From contig NZ_JBPPLZ010000001.1 in NCBI RefSeq assembly GCF_051535235.1, positions 1 to 64,000 on the forward strand: a stretch of DNA of 64,000 bases. The letters run 5' to 3'. Both the position numbers and the translations under genes were made by a program. Of this stretch, positions 16,638 through 25,081 are shown in pieces (within the stretch, counting starts at the first letter, position 1; the number at the start of each line of letters is the position of its first letter). This DNA is from Nitrobacter sp051535235. Lineage in GTDB: Bacteria; Pseudomonadota; Alphaproteobacteria; Rhizobiales; Xanthobacteraceae. The notes beneath the pieces were generated by a model that saw nothing but the letters and a program-made list of their open reading frames with translations, did no database searches and had not been told where the DNA came from.

Positions 16638-17699
16638 ATGCAAGCCCGTTCGCTGCGCCCTCTCTGGTTTGTCCTGCTGTTGCTCCTGAGCACGGTCGGT
16701 GTCGCGCGCTCCGGCATCGCGGAAGACCGCGCCCAAGCCGTCGCGCCCACCCAGATCGAGTTGTCGCTCGATCGCCCGATCGACGCCGCCGTCGCCCCGA
16801 TCGTGCTGGCAACGACCCGAGGCCTGTTCCGCGCCGAAGGCCTGAATGTCACGACGACCGCCGCCACCGACACGGCCGACGCCATTGCGCGCGTCGCGGT
16901 CGGCACGAGTCAACTGGCGCTTGCCGACATCAATGCACTGATCCGTTTTCGCGACGAGCCCGGCGCGCCGCCGGTGAAGGCGGTGTTCGTCCTGTTCGAC
17001 AAGGCGGGCTATGCCTTCATCGCGCGCAAAAGCCGGGGCATCGACAAGCTTGCCGATGTCGAGGGCAAGACGATCGGCGTCGCCGACGGCGACCTGTCGA
17101 TAAGGCTGTGGCCCGCGCTCGCCCGGCGAAACAAATTGCCGCTCAAAACGGTGAAACTGGCTCAGGTCGGTCCCGCCGTTCGCGAGCCCATGCTCTCGGC
17201 AGGCCAGCTCGACGCCATATCCGGACTGTCGTACCTCTCGGCGGTCGACCTGCGCAATCGCGGTATTCCGGCCGACGATCTGTCCGTGCTGCGATTTGCC
17301 GACTATGGCTGCGCCGCCTACGGCAAGGTTCTGATCGTCAATCCGGAATTCGCCGCCGAGAAGCCGAAAGCGGTCAGGGCGTTCGTGCGCGCGGTGATTG
17401 CCGGTTTGCGTCTCACCATCAAGGCGCCCGAGCAGGCGGTCGACGATGTGCTGACCCAGATGGACAACGGATCACGCGCGGTCGAACTGGAGCGGCTGAA
17501 CGCGGTGCTGAGCGACAACGTTCTGACCAGCGAGGTCAAGCACAGCGGCATCGGGGCGATCGACCCGGTCCGGTTCGAGACCTCGCTCGGCCAGATCGCC
17601 GAAGATTTCAAATTCCGCCATCGTCCGACGGCCGCGGATATCTTCGACGACAGTTTTCTGCCGCCAGCCGGCGACCGCAAGATCACGCAGGCCGAATAA
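16638..17699 (+). CDS. NitT/TauT-type ABC substrate-binding protein
   Basis: 353 residues from ATG 16638: a signal peptide (LRPLWFVLLLLLSTVGVARSG) followed by a periplasmic binding protein of the SsuA/NMT1 family, with the typical VGTSQLALADINALI and GKTIGVADGD segments. Such proteins bring aliphatic sulfonates, nitrate or pyrimidine precursors to an importer. No permease or ATPase partner of that type is adjacent. The next gene is an exporter, so this component is an orphan here and the ligand is unknown. Confidence 0.85.
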   Translation: MQARSLRPLWFVLLLLLSTVGVARSGIAEDRAQAVAPTQIELSLDRPIDAAVAPIVLATTRGLFRAEGLNVTTTAATDTADAIARVAVGTSQLALADINALIRFRDEPGAPPVKAVFVLFDKAGYAFIARKSRGIDKLADVEGKTIGVADGDLSIRLWPALARRNKLPLKTVKLAQVGPAVREPMLSAGQLDAISGLSYLSAVDLRNRGIPADDLSVLRFADYGCAAYGKVLIVNPEFAAEKPKAVRAFVRAVIAGLRLTIKAPEQAVDDVLTQMDNGSRAVELERLNAVLSDNVLTSEVKHSGIGAIDPVRFETSLGQIAEDFKFRHRPTAADIFDDSFLPPAGDRKITQAE

Positions 17700-17822
17700 C
17701 ACCGGCAGAAGCCGCTATATCCCACCCCCGATCCCTGATTAGAATGCCGCGGTCTCTTCCCTCCGGCGCATCCCCCTTCGCGTTGCCGGGTGCCGCGTTG
17801 CAATCCGCCAGAGCATTGTCCG

Positions 17823-19622
17823 ATGTCGATGGTCCGCCTTTATACGCGCGTTCTTGAATCGCTCGGCAAGGAAGCGCGGCTTGGCTGGATCCTTGCCGCG
17901 GCCAATCTTCTTTTGGCCGGCGCGCAGTTCGCCGAACCGGTGCTGTTCGGCCGCATCGTCGACGTCCTTTCCGGCAATCCCGCCGCCGGCCCTTTCGGAA
18001 CGACTTCGACGTCGCCGTGGCCGCTGCTGGCGGTTTGGGTGGCGTTCGGCCTGTTCACCATCCTGTGCGGGGTGATCGTGGCCTTGCAGGCCGACCGTCT
18101 TTCGCATCGTCAGCGGCAGGCCGTGCTGACGGACTATTTCGAGCACATCCTGCAGTTGCCGCTGACCTATCATGCCGGCACTCATTCCGGCCGGCTGATG
18201 AAGGTGATGCTGCAGGGCACCGACGCGCTGTGGCGGCTGTGGCTCGGATTTTTCCGCGAGCATTTCGCCGCGATCATGTCGCTGGTGGTGCTGCTGCCGC
18301 TGTCCCTCACCATCAACTGGCGGATGGCGATCGTCTTGTTTGCGCTCTGCATCGTGTTCACGATGCTGACGACGCTGGTGGTTCGCAGAACCTTCGACAT
18401 GCAGAACGAGGTAGAGACGCATTTCAGCGATCTCTCCGCGCGCGCTTCAGACGCGCTCGGCAATGTCGCGCTGGTGCAGAGCTTCGTGCGCGTCGATGCC
18501 GAGGTCCAGGGCCTGCGCTTCGTCGCCGACAAATTGCTGGCGGCGCAGATGCCGGTGCTGTCGTGGTGGGCCATCGTCACCGTGATGACGCGCGCCTCGA
18601 CCACGATCACCATCCTGGCGATCTTCGCCGTCGGCATCGTGCTGAACCAGCGAGGAATGACGTCGGTCGGCGAGATCGTGATGTTCGTCAGCTTCGCCAC
18701 CATGCTGATCCAGCGGCTCGAACAGGTCGTTTCCTTCATCAACAGCGTTTTCATGGAAGCACCGCGGCTGAAGGAGTTCTTCGACGTGCTCGACGCCGTT
18801 CCGGCGGTGCGCGACCATCCCGACGCCGTCGACGCCGGACGATTGCAGGGGCTCGTCGAATTCGACGACGTGTCGTTTTCCTATGATGGCAAGCGGCCCG
18901 CGGTGGAGCACCTGTCCTTTGTTGCATTGCCGGGCCAGACCATTGCGCTGGTCGGCCCGACAGGCGCAGGCAAGTCGACCGCCGTCGCTCTGCTGCATCG
19001 CGCTTTCGATCCGCAATCCGGCGTCATCAAGATCGACGGCATGGACATTCGCCGCCTCACGCTGGCCGCGTTGCGCCGAAATATCGGCGTGGTGTTTCAG
19101 GAGCCGCTATTGTTCGACCGCTCGATCGCGGAGAACCTGCGCGTCGGCAAGCCGGATGCGTCCGAACAGGACATGCGGTTAGCTGCCGAACGCGCGCAGG
19201 CGCTGGAGTTCATCGAACGCGGCGAGAAAAAATTCGACACCCATGCGGGAGAGCGCGGACGCATGCTGTCCGGCGGCGAGCGGCAGCGGCTGTCGATCGC
19301 CCGCGCGCTGCTCAAGGATCCGCCGATCCTGATCCTCGACGAGGCGACCTCCGCGCTGGACGCCGTGACCGAGGCCAAGGTCAATGCCGCGCTCGACGAG
19401 GTGATGAAGGGCCGCACCACCTTCGTCATCGCGCACCGGCTGTCCACCATCCGCAACGCCACGCGCATTCTGGTTTTCGAGAACGGACGCGTGATCGAAA
19501 ACGGAACCTTTGAAGAACTCGTGGCGAGCGGCGGCCATTTCGCCCAGCTCGCGAAAGCACAATTCATGATTCCGGACGGTTCCCCGAGCGTCGAAATTCG
19601 GCCCCTTTCGTCGGGGAATTAG
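17823..19622 (+). CDS. ndvA: NdvA-like glucan ABC exporter (fused permease-ATPase)
   Basis: 599 residues: an exporter-type membrane domain of about six helices (to about residue 310), then an ATPase domain with Walker A GPTGAGKS (378-385), signature LSGGERQRLSIARALL, Walker B ILILDEATSALD and the H-loop IAHRLST. Its N-terminus (MVRLYTRVLESLGKEARLGW) resembles NdvA, which exports cyclic beta-1,2-glucan to the periplasm in rhizobia and Brucella (ChvA/Cgt). No glucan synthase is in view, so the substrate is inferred from similarity. Confidence 0.8.
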   Translation: MSMVRLYTRVLESLGKEARLGWILAAANLLLAGAQFAEPVLFGRIVDVLSGNPAAGPFGTTSTSPWPLLAVWVAFGLFTILCGVIVALQADRLSHRQRQAVLTDYFEHILQLPLTYHAGTHSGRLMKVMLQGTDALWRLWLGFFREHFAAIMSLVVLLPLSLTINWRMAIVLFALCIVFTMLTTLVVRRTFDMQNEVETHFSDLSARASDALGNVALVQSFVRVDAEVQGLRFVADKLLAAQMPVLSWWAIVTVMTRASTTITILAIFAVGIVLNQRGMTSVGEIVMFVSFATMLIQRLEQVVSFINSVFMEAPRLKEFFDVLDAVPAVRDHPDAVDAGRLQGLVEFDDVSFSYDGKRPAVEHLSFVALPGQTIALVGPTGAGKSTAVALLHRAFDPQSGVIKIDGMDIRRLTLAALRRNIGVVFQEPLLFDRSIAENLRVGKPDASEQDMRLAAERAQALEFIERGEKKFDTHAGERGRMLSGGERQRLSIARALLKDPPILILDEATSALDAVTEAKVNAALDEVMKGRTTFVIAHRLSTIRNATRILVFENGRVIENGTFEELVASGGHFAQLAKAQFMIPDGSPSVEIRPLSSGN

Positions 19623-19705
19623 GCAGGGGCCACTGTTCTGGCTCGCTGAGCCGGTATAGGTTGGAGAGCCGCAATCGACGGCGCCGGACATGCTTGAAAC
19701 CCAGC

Positions 19706-19810
19706 GCGTATTCCGCAAAAGTGGATACCGGTTTTGCGATCAGAATACGCGCAGTTACTAATGAGAGCATTTTCTTACGGCTAACCACGCCACTTAGCCG
19801 GAAAATGCTC
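19706..19810. repeat. Two adjacent hairpin repeats between ndvA and the DacA-type gene
   Basis: The first hairpin pairs GCGTATTC with GAATACGC and CGCAAAA with TTTTGCG (19706-19750) around GTGGATACC. The second pairs GAGCATTTTC with GAAAATGCTC and CGGCTAA with TTAGCCG (19765-19810). The GGATACCGG core recalls the dispersed element of this window, but the flanks differ. The repeats lie in frame upstream of the carboxypeptidase, which is why its start is placed after them. Confidence 0.7.
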
Positions 19811-19858
19811 GAAGCAGGCCTCCTTGCCAAAGGCGGGTCTCAAAGGACCGGAACGACC

Positions 19859-21313
19859 GTGCATTTTCTCATCCTCCTGCTTCGCAAATCCATCGCCCGA
19901 GCTCGCACATCGTTGCCGGTCTGGATGATGCTTGTGAGCGGATTGATCATCACGGTCGCGCCGGTGCGCGCGGCGCACGCCACCGAAGCGCATCTGTTGA
20001 TCGAAGCCGATACCGGAAAAGTGCTGGAGGCGGAGAACGCGACCTACCCCTGGTATCCGGCCTCCCTCACCAAGCTTATGACTGCCTATGTCACGCTGAT
20101 GGCGGTCAAGCAGGGACGCATCACCCTCGATACGCTGTTCACGGTATCGCCGACCGCGGCCGCCCAGTCCCCTTCGAAGATGGGCTTCCGGCCTGGCACG
20201 CAGGTGACCGTCGACAACGCGCTGAAGATGATGCTGGTGAAATCGGCGAACGACATGGCCGTGGTGCTGGCGGAAGGCGTCGGCGGTTCGATCGACGGTT
20301 TCTCGGCCGAAATGAACGCCGCGGCGCAGCGGCTCGGCATGACTCAGACGAGTTATGTGAACCCGAACGGGCTGCCGGCAGACGGCCAGATCACCTCGGC
20401 CCGCGATCTCGCCATTCTCGCGCGCGCGATCATTCACGATCTTCCGGAGTACGAATATTTCGTTCACATTCCCTCGATCCGCTACGGCCACAGGGTGACG
20501 CAAAATTTCAACAAGCTGATCGGACGCTTTCCTGGCGCCGACGGCTTCAAGACCGGCTTTATCTGCGCGTCCGGCTACAATCTGGTCGGCTCGGCCACGC
20601 AGAATGGCAAACGCCTGATCGCGGTGGTGCTCGGCGCGTCGTCCGGCACGATGCGTGCGGTGCGCGCCGCGCAGATGCTGGAGCGCGGCTTCGCCAACAA
20701 TACGCTGTCTTGGCTGCGTCCGGCGCTCGGCACGGTCGACAATCTGGCGCCGATCGCGGCGACGCCTCCGAATCTGCGCGACGAGATGTGCGGCCCCAAG
20801 CGCAAGCATCCCGCCAGCGACGAGGACGACGATGTTGCGGCCAACACGACGACAACGGGCGCCTCCGTGATGTCGTTTTTGGCGACCGGCGTGCAGCCGC
20901 CGGCGTTGCGTCCGGCGGACATGATAGCTGCTGCGCCTGCCCCGTCAGACCCGATCATCGTCTATACCGGACCGACACGGACCGGCGCGGCGATCGCCGC
21001 AGCCGCGGAAGCCGATGCCGCGCGCGACGCTCCGCCGAAAGCCGCCAAGCGCAGCAAGATCGCCCACGGCAAGCCCAACGGCTCACCTGCGGCCAAATCC
21101 GAAGCCGGTACTGATCCAAAATCCAAACACCGTGTCTCGGTGACGATCAAACCCGGCGCCGCCGCGAAGCCATCCGCAGCCGAGGGGGACGGCGCCAAAG
21201 CCGCGAACGCCAAAAAACCGAACGCCAAAAGTGCCCGCGCCAAGCAGGCTGCGGCCGGTGCAGCCGCCAAGTCGAAGCCGGCGGAAAACGCCAAGGGCGA
21301 ATCCAGGCAATAG
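19859..21313 (+). CDS. D-alanyl-D-alanine carboxypeptidase, DacA/S11 family
   Basis: 484 residues from GTG 19859. A long signal peptide (SLPVWMMLVSGLIITVAPVR) precedes the S11 serine peptidase domain, with the catalytic motifs SLTK (Ser69, Lys72), SAN (129-131) and KTG (231-233). These penicillin-binding proteins trim the terminal D-Ala of peptidoglycan stem peptides in the periplasm. About 160 C-terminal residues are Ala/Lys/Pro-rich low complexity, replacing the usual amphipathic anchor. ATG 19805 is another possible start; starts before 19810 would translate the hairpin repeats. Confidence 0.9.
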   Translation: MHFLILLLRKSIARARTSLPVWMMLVSGLIITVAPVRAAHATEAHLLIEADTGKVLEAENATYPWYPASLTKLMTAYVTLMAVKQGRITLDTLFTVSPTAAAQSPSKMGFRPGTQVTVDNALKMMLVKSANDMAVVLAEGVGGSIDGFSAEMNAAAQRLGMTQTSYVNPNGLPADGQITSARDLAILARAIIHDLPEYEYFVHIPSIRYGHRVTQNFNKLIGRFPGADGFKTGFICASGYNLVGSATQNGKRLIAVVLGASSGTMRAVRAAQMLERGFANNTLSWLRPALGTVDNLAPIAATPPNLRDEMCGPKRKHPASDEDDDVAANTTTTGASVMSFLATGVQPPALRPADMIAAAPAPSDPIIVYTGPTRTGAAIAAAAEADAARDAPPKAAKRSKIAHGKPNGSPAAKSEAGTDPKSKHRVSVTIKPGAAAKPSAAEGDGAKAANAKKPNAKSARAKQAAAGAAAKSKPAENAKGESRQ

Positions 21314-21412
21314 CGCGCGGCGGCACAGTCGCTTGCCTTGGACAACCGCCTTGCTCAATACTCCCTGAACAAGACCTTCCTCGCTTGAAAGCGGGATGAC
21401 CCGGGGAGTCGC

Positions 21413-23095
21413 ATGGATCGCATCTGGCTCAGCCAATATCCCGCAGGCGTGCCTGCCGACATCGACGCGTCGCAATACGCCTCGCTGATCGAACTGCTTG
21501 AGGAGAGCTTCGCCAAATTTCGCGATCGCAAGGCGTTCATCTGCATGGACAAGGCGATCAGCTATCGCGAACTCGATGAGGCGTCACTGGCGCTCGGCGC
21601 CTGGCTGCAAGGCAGGGGACTGAAAAAGGGCGCGCGCGTCGCGCTGATGATGCCGAACGTGCTGCAATATCCGGTCTCGACGGTGGCCGTGCTGCGCGCC
21701 GGTTATGCCGTGGTCAACGTCAACCCGCTTTACACGCCGCACGAGCTCGAGCATCAGCTCAAGGATTCCGGCGCGGAAGCGATCATCGTGCTGGAGAATT
21801 TCGCACAGACGGTGCAGCAGGCGATCGGCAAAACCGCCGTCAGGCACGTCATCGTCGGCAGCCTGGGCGACATGCTGGGCCTCAAGGGCGTGATCGTCAA
21901 TTTCGTGGTGCGCCACGTCAAGAAGATGGTGCCGCCGTCATCGATCCCGGGTGCGGTCAGGTTCAACGACGCCCTCGCCGCAGGACGCGGCATGACGCTG
22001 GCCAAACCGAACCTCGTGCCCGACGACGTCGCCTTCCTGCAATATACCGGCGGCACCACCGGCGTTTCGAAAGGCGCGACGCTGCTTCATCGCAACATTC
22101 TCGCCAACATGCTGCAGAACGACGCCTGGCTGCAACCGGCGCTGAAGAAGCCGCCGGTGGTCGATCAGCTCTTCATCGTCTGCGCGCTGCCGCTCTATCA
22201 CATTTTCGCGCTGACGGCGTGCTTCATGCTCGCGATGCGCGCAGGGGGCGTCAATCTGCTGATTCCAAATCCCCGCGACGTGCCCGGCACGGTCAAGGAA
22301 CTGATGAAGTATCAGATCAACTGCTTCCCGGCGGTGAACACGCTTTACAACGCCCTTCTCAACGCGCCCGGTTTCGACAAGGTCGATTTCTCAAAGCTCA
22401 AAGCCTCGATCGGCGGCGGCATGGCGGTCCAGAAGACAGTCGCGGAGAGGTGGCTGACAATGACTGGATGCCCGTTGCTGGAAGGCTACGGCCTTTCGGA
22501 AACCTCGCCGACGTTGACATGCAACCCCGCCGACCGCGACAAGTTCACTGGCTCGATCGGTCTACCCATGCCCTCGACATGCATCTCCATCCGCGACGAC
22601 GAGGGCCGCGAGGTGCCGCTCGGCGAGGCCGGCGAAATCTGCGCCAGGGGTCCGCAGGTGATGCCAGGGTACTGGAACAGGCCGGACGAGACCGCGAATG
22701 TGATGACGGCGGACGGCTTCTTCCGCACCGGCGACATCGGCGTGATGTCACCGGATGGCTACACAAAAATCGTCGACCGCAAGAAGGACATGATCCTGGT
22801 CTCCGGCTTCAACGTCTATCCGAACGAGGTCGAGGAGGTGATCGCGAGCCATCCGGGCGTGCTGGAATGCGCCGTGGTCGGCGTCAAGGACAGGAAGTCG
22901 GGCGAGGCGGTGAAGGCTTTCGTGGTCCGGAAGGACCCGAATCTCACATCCGATGACATCATCAAGTTCGTGCGCACGGAACTGACGAGCTACAAGGTGC
23001 CGAGGCAAATCGAATTTCGCGACTCGCTGCCGAAGACCAATGTCGGCAAGATTCTCCGCCGCGAACTGCGCGAGGAGAGCAAAACGGCAGCGTGA
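21413..23095 (+). CDS. fadD: Long-chain fatty acid CoA ligase
   Basis: 560 residues, the usual length. ATP-dependent activation of fatty acids to acyl-CoA by an adenylate intermediate. The AMP-binding motif YTGGTTGVSKG is at 211-221, followed by the GYGLSETSPTLTCNP and FFRTGDIG segments and, near the C-terminus, DRKKDMILVSGFNVYPNEVE and the catalytic Lys in TNVGKILRREL. A GGGGAG site precedes the ATG. It is followed by the DUF924 gene. No beta-oxidation gene is adjacent. Confidence 0.92.
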   Translation: MDRIWLSQYPAGVPADIDASQYASLIELLEESFAKFRDRKAFICMDKAISYRELDEASLALGAWLQGRGLKKGARVALMMPNVLQYPVSTVAVLRAGYAVVNVNPLYTPHELEHQLKDSGAEAIIVLENFAQTVQQAIGKTAVRHVIVGSLGDMLGLKGVIVNFVVRHVKKMVPPSSIPGAVRFNDALAAGRGMTLAKPNLVPDDVAFLQYTGGTTGVSKGATLLHRNILANMLQNDAWLQPALKKPPVVDQLFIVCALPLYHIFALTACFMLAMRAGGVNLLIPNPRDVPGTVKELMKYQINCFPAVNTLYNALLNAPGFDKVDFSKLKASIGGGMAVQKTVAERWLTMTGCPLLEGYGLSETSPTLTCNPADRDKFTGSIGLPMPSTCISIRDDEGREVPLGEAGEICARGPQVMPGYWNRPDETANVMTADGFFRTGDIGVMSPDGYTKIVDRKKDMILVSGFNVYPNEVEEVIASHPGVLECAVVGVKDRKSGEAVKAFVVRKDPNLTSDDIIKFVRTELTSYKVPRQIEFRDSLPKTNVGKILRRELREESKTAA

Positions 23096-23258
23096 TGCCT
23101 CTCCTGAATTGGTCCAGGCCAGGTTCGGTTCGCACGCGAGGCGGGCCCCATGCGACGGGATTCTGATTTCGGTTGATGACGTCGACCCCTTTCATCTCCA
23201 TCGACGACAAGGGTTATGGATCCCCATACGCGGGGACGGCGATAGAAAGTATTGTGTG

Positions 23259-23825
23259 ATGAATTCCGGTAATCGGCCCGCTTCCATCCCCTCTCCCGCC
23301 GACGTCCTCGCCTTCTGGCGTACGGCCGGCATGGCCAAATGGTACACCAAGGACGAGGCGTTCGACGCCGAGGTGCGTCGCCGCTTTCTGAAGCTTTGGG
23401 AGGCGGCACGCGCCGGCGAACTCGCCGCGTGGGAGGCGACCGACGACGGCGCGCTGGCGCTCGTCATCGTGCTCGATCAGTTTCCGCGCAACATGTTCCG
23501 CGGCGACGCCAGAACCTTTTCGACGGACGATCAGGCGCTGGCCGTCGCCGCGCGCGCCATCGGTCGCGGAGCCGACGCGCGCATCGCGCCGGACCTCATC
23601 GAATTCCTGTATATGCCGTTCATGCATTCCGAACGACTTGCCGACCAGGACCGCTGCGTCGCGCTGTTTCGCAGCCGCGGCCGGCCGGAAAATCTCAAAT
23701 TCGCGGAAGTGCATGCCGACATCATCCGCCGGTTCGGCCGCTTCCCCCATCGCAACGCGTTGCTTGGGCGCATGACGAGCGCTGAGGAACAGTCCTTTCT
23801 CGACGCGGGCGGGTTCGCCGGATAG
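23259..23825 (+). CDS. DUF924 family protein
   Basis: 188 residues matching the DUF924 pattern: ADVLAFWRTAGMAKWYTKD near the N-terminus, the highly conserved LALVIVLDQFPRNMFRG, IEFLYMPFMHSE in the middle, and FGRFPHRNALLGR near the end. The family is alpha-helical and TPR-like, widespread in proteobacteria, and its biochemical role is unknown. Start ATG 23259 is chosen because the frame upstream runs back into the fadD tail without conserved residues. It may be cotranscribed with fadD. Confidence 0.85.
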   Translation: MNSGNRPASIPSPADVLAFWRTAGMAKWYTKDEAFDAEVRRRFLKLWEAARAGELAAWEATDDGALALVIVLDQFPRNMFRGDARTFSTDDQALAVAARAIGRGADARIAPDLIEFLYMPFMHSERLADQDRCVALFRSRGRPENLKFAEVHADIIRRFGRFPHRNALLGRMTSAEEQSFLDAGGFAG

Positions 23826-23828
23826 CTG

Positions 23829-23869
23829 CTTTGTTTTGTCGCGCGTTCTGCTTCGCCCGAAAACGCGTT
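23829..23869 (-). repeat. Remnant of the dispersed intergenic element
   Basis: A short reverse-orientation piece with TTTGTTTTGTCGCGCGTTCT and the end GCCCGAAAACGC, matching both outer parts of the family core with the middle deleted. Lies just past the DUF924 stop. Confidence 0.5.
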
Positions 23870-23975
23870 AATGACGCTACGTTGAACGGCCCCCCATTGC
23901 CGTTTCGCATCCGCGTCATATTGTGCCGATGCCCTCCCGGTCTACATACATGCTACATTCCAAGGAGATACGACG

Positions 23976-24461
23976 ATGACCATCAAAGTTGGCGACCGCC
24001 TGCCCGAGGCGACGTTCCGCATCATGACCGAGGACGGGGTTCAGACCAAAACCACCGCCGATATCTTCAAGGGTAAAAAGGTGGCGTTGTTCGCGGTGCC
24101 CGGCGCCTATACCGGCACCTGCCACAAGCAGCATCTTCCGAGCATTTTCGCCAGCGCCCGCGCCATCAAGGACAAGGGCGTGGACAATATCGCCATCGTC
24201 TCCGTCAACGACGTGTTCGTCCTGAACGCCTGGAAGCGCGACACCGACCAGCGCAACGAGGCGGTATTTCTCGCCGACGGCAACGCCGAGTTCGCCAGGG
24301 CGCTCGACATGACGTTCGACGGCTCCGAGAAGGGTCTCGGCATCCGCTCGAAACGCTATTCCATGCTGGTCGAGGATGGCGTGGTGAAAAAGCTGAACGT
24401 TGAGGACTCGCCCGGCAAGGTCGAGGTCTCCGGCGGTGACACGCTGTTGGGGCAGCTTTGA
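23976..24461 (+). CDS. Peroxiredoxin, Prx5 type
   Basis: 161 residues, typical of Prx5/PMP20-type peroxiredoxins that reduce hydroperoxides with glutathione or thioredoxin. The peroxidatic Cys is residue 49 in PGAYTGTCHKQHLPS, a variant of the family PGAFTPTC motif. Further conserved segments are SVNDVFVLNAWK, LADGNAEFARALDM and GIRSKRYSMLVEDG. AAGGAGAT precedes the ATG. It converges on rnhA across a long palindrome. Cytoplasmic, with no signal sequence. Confidence 0.9.
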   Translation: MTIKVGDRLPEATFRIMTEDGVQTKTTADIFKGKKVALFAVPGAYTGTCHKQHLPSIFASARAIKDKGVDNIAIVSVNDVFVLNAWKRDTDQRNEAVFLADGNAEFARALDMTFDGSEKGLGIRSKRYSMLVEDGVVKKLNVEDSPGKVEVSGGDTLLGQL

Positions 24462-24488
24462 GCCGATTGACGCTGATGGCCGAGCGCT

Positions 24489-24625
24489 CTTTCCCTCTCC
24501 CCGTGCGGGAGAGGGTGCCTGAGCGAAGCGGAGGTAGGTAAGAGGCGCATTCGTCCTCACCCTCCCCTCACCCGGCTCACATCTCACAATGCTCGCCACC
24601 CTCTCCCGCAAGGGGAGAGGGAAAG
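24489..24625. repeat. Large intergenic palindrome, about 137 bp
   Basis: The 29-base left arm (24489-24517, beginning CTTTCCCTCTCCCC) is the reverse complement of the right arm (24597-24625) with one mismatch. Each arm is itself a small hairpin (CCCTCTCCC/GGGAGAGGG). It fills the gap between the convergent peroxiredoxin and rnhA genes and ends one base before the rnhA stop codon. It resembles a repeat family common in Rhizobiales and could end transcription in both directions. Confidence 0.85.
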
Positions 24626-25081
24626 TCACTTCAGCCGCGCCATCGCCACGCCTTCGCGCGCGAGTTGATCAGCGCGCTCGTTCTCGTCATGGCCGGCGTG
24701 ACCCTTGATCCAGTGCCAGCGCACGTCATGAGGCTTCAGCGCGTCGTCGAGCCGCTGCCACAGGTCAGCGTTCTTCACCGGCTTTTTGTCGGCGGTTCGC
24801 CAGCCATTGCGCTTCCAGTTGTGAATCCAGCTCGTGATGCCTTGCCGCACATACTGGCTGTCGGTGGTGAGATCGACCAGCGCCGGGCGCTTCAACGCCT
24901 CCAGCGCCGAGATAGCCGCCAACAGCTCCATCCGGTTGTTGGTGGTGTGCGGCTCGCCGCCCTTCAATTCCTTCTCGACGTCGCCGAACCGCAGGATCGC
25001 GCCCCAGCCGCCGGGACCGGGGTTACCCGAGCAGGCGCCGTCCGTGAAAATCGTGACATGGGGAAGCGTGGACGAATTCAC
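24626..25081 (-). CDS. rnhA: Ribonuclease HI
   Basis: 151 residues from GTG 25081. It cuts the RNA strand of RNA-DNA hybrids. The catalytic acids are visible: Asp14 in FTDGACSGNPGPGGWG, Glu52 in TNNRMELLAA, Asp74 in TTDSQYV and the last in GHDENERADQLA. The GTG overlaps the thrB stop codon by four bases (GTGA), so translation is likely coupled. The longer open frame upstream to 25366 lies inside thrB and is arginine-rich noise. Confidence 0.93.
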   Translation of the reverse strand: MNSSTLPHVTIFTDGACSGNPGPGGWGAILRFGDVEKELKGGEPHTTNNRMELLAAISALEALKRPALVDLTTDSQYVRQGITSWIHNWKRNGWRTADKKPVKNADLWQRLDDALKPHDVRWHWIKGHAGHDENERADQLAREGVAMARLK

